A DNA stretch of 38,673 nucleotides, from the IMG/VR virus record IMGVR_UViG_3300037504_000365, positions 1-38,673 of that record, one strand, 5' to 3'. Shown here piece after piece: positions 36,589 to 38,673 of the stretch (within the stretch, counting starts at the first letter, position 1; each line of letters begins with the position of its first letter). The translations under genes were made by a program, and so were the position numbers. The stretch is from a virus. Below the pieces are notes generated by a model. It saw only the letters and a list, made by a program, of their open reading frames with translations. It did no database searches and was not told the origin of the DNA.

Positions 36589-36771
36589 ATGCAACGAAAG
36601 TGGCACTATCTTAGTGTTAGGATTCCACCTCACATGATGGCTCGCATTTGCGAGTCCTGCCGTATTAACTACGGTAAGCACGCCAGCAAGGAGGCTTTTA
36701 GACTTTACAAGCTAGGGACGGAATGCGAGGAGTGGTTGCGGGGTGTCAGAGACACCATCGCGGGTGTATAG
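36589..36771 (+). CDS. Second ribbon-helix-helix-type regulator
   Basis: A 60-residue protein from ATG 36589 with a GGGAGGGGGAG site; longer starts lack such a site. RKWHYLSVRIPPHMMARICE then SCRINYGKHASKEAFRLYKL fits a short ribbon-helix-helix fold: a beta strand with alternating residues, then two helices. It faces the leftward regulator across the shared control region, giving a two-regulator switch layout. Confidence 0.65.
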   Translation: MQRKWHYLSVRIPPHMMARICESCRINYGKHASKEAFRLYKLGTECEEWLRGVRDTIAGV

Positions 36772-36787
36772 GGTTTTTGCCAGAGTT

Positions 36788-36898
36788 GCAACTACCGATA
36801 AGAAGTAGTATGTCTTTTACGGGCAAAGACTTACACCATCCGCAAACATAACGAGTTGTATACGCAACTATAGCAACTATCCTCGCAACTAAGCAACA
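36788..36898. repeat. GCAACTA iterons
   Basis: GCAACTA occurs at 36788, 36864, 36873 and 36885, and GCAAC again at 36893. AGTTG (36854-36858) sits inverted to the second copy. Three spaced copies within 28 bp plus palindromic outliers suggest a regulator or replication-protein binding site. GCAAC is the complement of GTTGC, one of the pentamers of the 5056-5690 array, but the spacing differs. Confidence 0.55.
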
Positions 36899-36949
36899 CC
36901 GGGGGTGTGTTTGGGTGGCTTTACAAGCCTCCTTACCATACCTCCTTGC

Positions 36950-36992
36950 GCCGGGGTGGATGGGGCCACCCGGAAGCCCCGGCATTTTATTT
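36950..36992 (+). terminator. Intrinsic terminator
   Basis: GCCGGGG (36950-36956) pairs with CCCCGGC (36977-36983), followed by ATTTTATTT. An inner GGTGG/CCACC pairing adds stability. It ends transcription from the regulator region. Confidence 0.8.
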
Positions 36993-37012
36993 ATCCGTGG
37001 AGGAGGATGGGT

Positions 37013-37303
37013 ATGAAAAGTGTTTATTGTGTATGTGGTAAGACCCTCGGTTACAAACCGGGCGACGGTATCTCCCATGGAAACTGCGAGAAATGCGCCG
37101 CCGATACGCTTAACGAGCCGCGCATGTGGGAGGTGTGGTACCGGCAGCACGGGTTGGCCTGTCGGATGCATGTCCGTGCCAACAACTCAACGCAAGCCAA
37201 CATGAGGGCCGTGCAACTCCTGAACGATGACGGAGTAGTGCGGCCCTTCGTTTCCTCGGTGAAGCCGGTGACATGGAATGATATCGAGGACTGGAGGAGG
37301 TGA
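37013..37303 (+). CDS. Small protein with cysteine knuckles
   Basis: A 96-residue protein. ATG 37013 was chosen because GGAGGAGG lies 6 nt upstream; ATG 37007 is too close to it. Zinc-like knuckles CVCGKTLG (residues 6-13) and CEKC (about 26-29) are followed by a domain with MWEVWYRQHGLACRMHVRAN and a WNDIEDWRR end. No family recognised. First gene of the operon that runs over the circle join. Confidence 0.7.
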   Translation: MKSVYCVCGKTLGYKPGDGISHGNCEKCAADTLNEPRMWEVWYRQHGLACRMHVRANNSTQANMRAVQLLNDDGVVRPFVSSVKPVTWNDIEDWRR

Positions 37304-37306
37304 GGT

Positions 37307-37966
37307 ATGGCTGAGACAAAAGAGATAGCCAAGCGCACACCGGAAGACGAGCGGCGGCTCACTCTTGAGCGCATTGTACCGCTTATCAATCCGCAAAAAG
37401 ACTTCGCAACCTTCGGCAACAATGTGGAGCCGACACGGGACTTGATGCTCAAGCTGCTGAAATCTTTCAACCTATCACACGATACAGAAATCGTTGAGAC
37501 TACGCAGACGCGCTTCATCATGAAAGCCGTCGTCTGGGATGAAGCGGGGCACAAGTCAGCCAGCCACGGACTGTGTACGCTCAAGGAAGTACAGAACACA
37601 CCGCGCAAAGAACACGATGCCATGACCAAGGCTGAAACACGCGCCATCAAACGTGCCATAGAGTCGCTGTCGGGTGCATCGGTTATCAATCAACTTATTC
37701 TGCACTTCTATGGTGGTTTCCAAACTACTCCCAAACAGCATAAGCCGGAACCACATAAACCAACCATAGAAGAGGTTTACAAAAAATGTCTCGCCGGCAT
37801 GGACGCCATGCAAAATGCACATCCCGAAGAGTACACCGAGAAGTCGTGGGAGCACGACAAGCAATACATCGATGAATGTAAGAAACAGGGATTCTACGAC
37901 AAACTGATGGATCACGTACACAAGCTGGCCGCCAAATACAGAGAACTGGAGGGTGAAGATGAGTGA
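37307..37966 (+). CDS. Possible ssDNA-annealing (Erf/Rad52-like) protein
   Basis: A 219-residue protein. The central part resembles annealing-type recombinases: a beta strand with MKAVVWDEAGHKSASHGLCT followed by HDAMTKAETRAIKRAIESLS G, like the AET-A--RAL-- helix of Erf/DUF1071 proteins. The C-terminal 80 residues are charged and helical (EVYKKCLAGMDAMQNAHPEE). If correct, it promotes strand annealing in recombination. The match is by eye and could be wrong. Confidence 0.55.
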   Translation: MAETKEIAKRTPEDERRLTLERIVPLINPQKDFATFGNNVEPTRDLMLKLLKSFNLSHDTEIVETTQTRFIMKAVVWDEAGHKSASHGLCTLKEVQNTPRKEHDAMTKAETRAIKRAIESLSGASVINQLILHFYGGFQTTPKQHKPEPHKPTIEEVYKKCLAGMDAMQNAHPEEYTEKSWEHDKQYIDECKKQGFYDKLMDHVHKLAAKYRELEGEDE

Positions 37967-38117
37967 TATATCAATGGATAATATGTCGCTACGCGACCAG
38001 CTTATCGAGCATCTGGACCACAACCGCAGGCAGACGAGTGAACAACTGGCCGATGATATCATCGTTATCGTGTGTGAGTTCCTGCGGTGGAGCGAGGAGG
38101 CAAGCCGTGGAGACTGA
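37959..38117 (+). CDS. Small helical protein
   Basis: A 52-residue frame from ATG 37959, with GGAGGGTG upstream, overlapping the previous gene's end. It starts MSDISMDNMSLRDQLIEHLD and is helical and acidic. It overlaps the next gene by 11 nt. Function unknown. Confidence 0.6.
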   Translation: MSDISMDNMSLRDQLIEHLDHNRRQTSEQLADDIIVIVCEFLRWSEEASRGD

Positions 38118-38433
38118 TAGACTCCCGCTGATGAGCCGCGAACTGGTGAAGGATATTATCATCAAGGCCTGTGCTGAGTTTGACAGTGATTCCGAGTTCG
38201 CCTGTCAACTGAGGACTGTCGCAATCGACTACGGCCGCATAGCGCATAGTCACAAGTTGCTCGAGGAAAAGTGCAGCATGCTCTCGCGCAAGGTGGCGGA
38301 GAAAGACGAGCGCGTTCGCAAGCTGATATTGCAAGGTGCCACGCCGGAAGAGCGCAAGCGCATGCTGCAACGCGATGTGCCCGCAGAGTACCGCGAAGGC
38401 GCATGGAAGCGCAGGGGCGGCCACGGTGATTGA
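38107..38433 (+). CDS. Helical hypothetical protein
   Basis: A 108-residue protein from GTG 38107, chosen for GGAGG 6 nt upstream; ATG 38131 is an alternative. LLEEKCSMLSRKVAEKDERV is a coiled coil. The C-terminus is strongly basic (ERKRMLQRDVPAEYREGAWK). It may bind DNA or act with the annealing-type protein; no family recognised. Confidence 0.65.
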   Translation: METDRLPLMSRELVKDIIIKACAEFDSDSEFACQLRTVAIDYGRIAHSHKLLEEKCSMLSRKVAEKDERVRKLILQGATPEERKRMLQRDVPAEYREGAWKRRGGHGD

Positions 38434-38673
38434 GTTTACCGCTTATCCTCACACGTTAACACAGCAAGTGCATAACCACATCTCGCTCTTGGATAGCGGC
38501 AAGCTGTATACAGTACGCTTGACGAAGTTGCGCGGCGGGCGGTCTACGGGGCCCGAGTCGCAGAACAACCATCTTTGGGGCCATGCGTCACAGATAGGCG
38601 AACACGTAGGCGGTACGCCGCGTGAAGTGCTTGAGCAAGCCATAGAGGACTGTTTGTCGCGCGGATACCGCAC
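38426..38673 (+). CDS. 5' part of the gene that crosses the circle join (NinB-like candidate)
   Basis: GTG 38426 lies in the end of the previous gene, after GGGGCGG. The frame reads VIEFTAYPHTLTQQVHNHI and runs off the end. It continues at position 3 of the window and stops at 257, giving 125 residues in total. See the entry at 3-257 for the family suggestion. Confidence 0.8.
   Translation, partial: MIEFTAYPHTLTQQVHNHISLLDSGKLYTVRLTKLRGGRSTGPESQNNHLWGHASQIGEHVGGTPREVLEQAIEDCLSRGYR
38547..38673. repeat. 127-bp terminal direct repeat, right copy
   Basis: Identical to positions 1-127. It shows that the contig closes into a circle of 38,546 bp or, less likely, that the genome has a short direct terminal repeat. 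Confidence 0.95.

Larger units (their letters stand above)
36772..37012 (+). other. Gene-free interval with iterons and terminator
   Basis: About 240 bp with no supported gene. It holds the palindrome AGTTGCAACT (36784-36793), a small hairpin GTCTTT/AAAGAC (36812-36830), GCAACTA iterons (36864-36898), and the GCCGGGG terminator (36950-36992), followed by the ribosome site of the next operon. Confidence 0.7.

Overview
The window is one complete circular phage genome. Its first and last 127 bases are identical, so the unique sequence is about 38,546 bp, and one gene runs across the join. The gene set is that of a tailed phage with a long non-contractile tail (siphovirus type): PBSX-type terminase, SPP1-type portal and gp7-like head protein, scaffold, major capsid, connectors, tail terminator, two tail-tube paralogues, two tail-chaperone reading frames, tape measure and a 1,435-residue tail protein. 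An overlapping pair of spanin-like genes suggests a Gram-negative host. No integrase was found, and almost every gene lies on the + strand.

Layout: 1-3765 is an accessory block of small genes (HNH nucleases, a helix-turn-helix protein, a DUF7448-like protein, tandem paralogues) with unusually structured intergenic RNA at 1014-1263, 1624-1922 and 3765-3940. At 3941-5055 lie two proteins of replication-region families of unknown function. They are followed by the most striking element, a 635-bp non-coding array (5056-5690) of about 113 pentamers with consensus GTTNN. The pentamers form nine blocks separated by a 9-nt linker, GGCNGATNN. It leads directly into a DUF4373 replication-initiator gene that carries its own AAAAGCAA iterons. 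6506-9006 holds replication and recombination accessory genes, including a PP-loop/PAPS-reductase-like protein and a VRR-NUC nuclease. 9003-11351 encodes three nonulosonic (sialic/pseudaminic-type) acid enzymes: a NeuB-like synthase, a PseH-like acetyltransferase and a CMP-sugar synthetase. A YopX-like gene lies among them. 11302-13196 has an HNH nuclease with a frameshift, a mini sigma-like protein and small genes, and ends in a strong terminator.

13299-32396 is the late virion operon. A possible sugar-transferase-like protein (19685-20458) sits in the capsid cluster and could use the CMP-sugar made upstream; this is inference. 32440-35699 is the lysis region: XhlA-like protein, amidase, small holin candidate, exported trypsin-like protease, two spanin-like genes overprinted in different frames, and a metallophosphoesterase that appears to start at CTG. 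35696-36386 is the only minus-strand operon (ribbon-helix-helix regulator plus lipoprotein). Opposite it lies a second ribbon-helix-helix gene, and the shared intergenic region has consensus promoters and inverted operator-like repeats. After GCAACTA iterons and a terminator, a short operon (37013 to the end) carries a possible annealing-type recombination protein and continues across the circle join.

All calls rest on reading the sequence and translations by eye. Family names come from recognised motifs, not from database searches.
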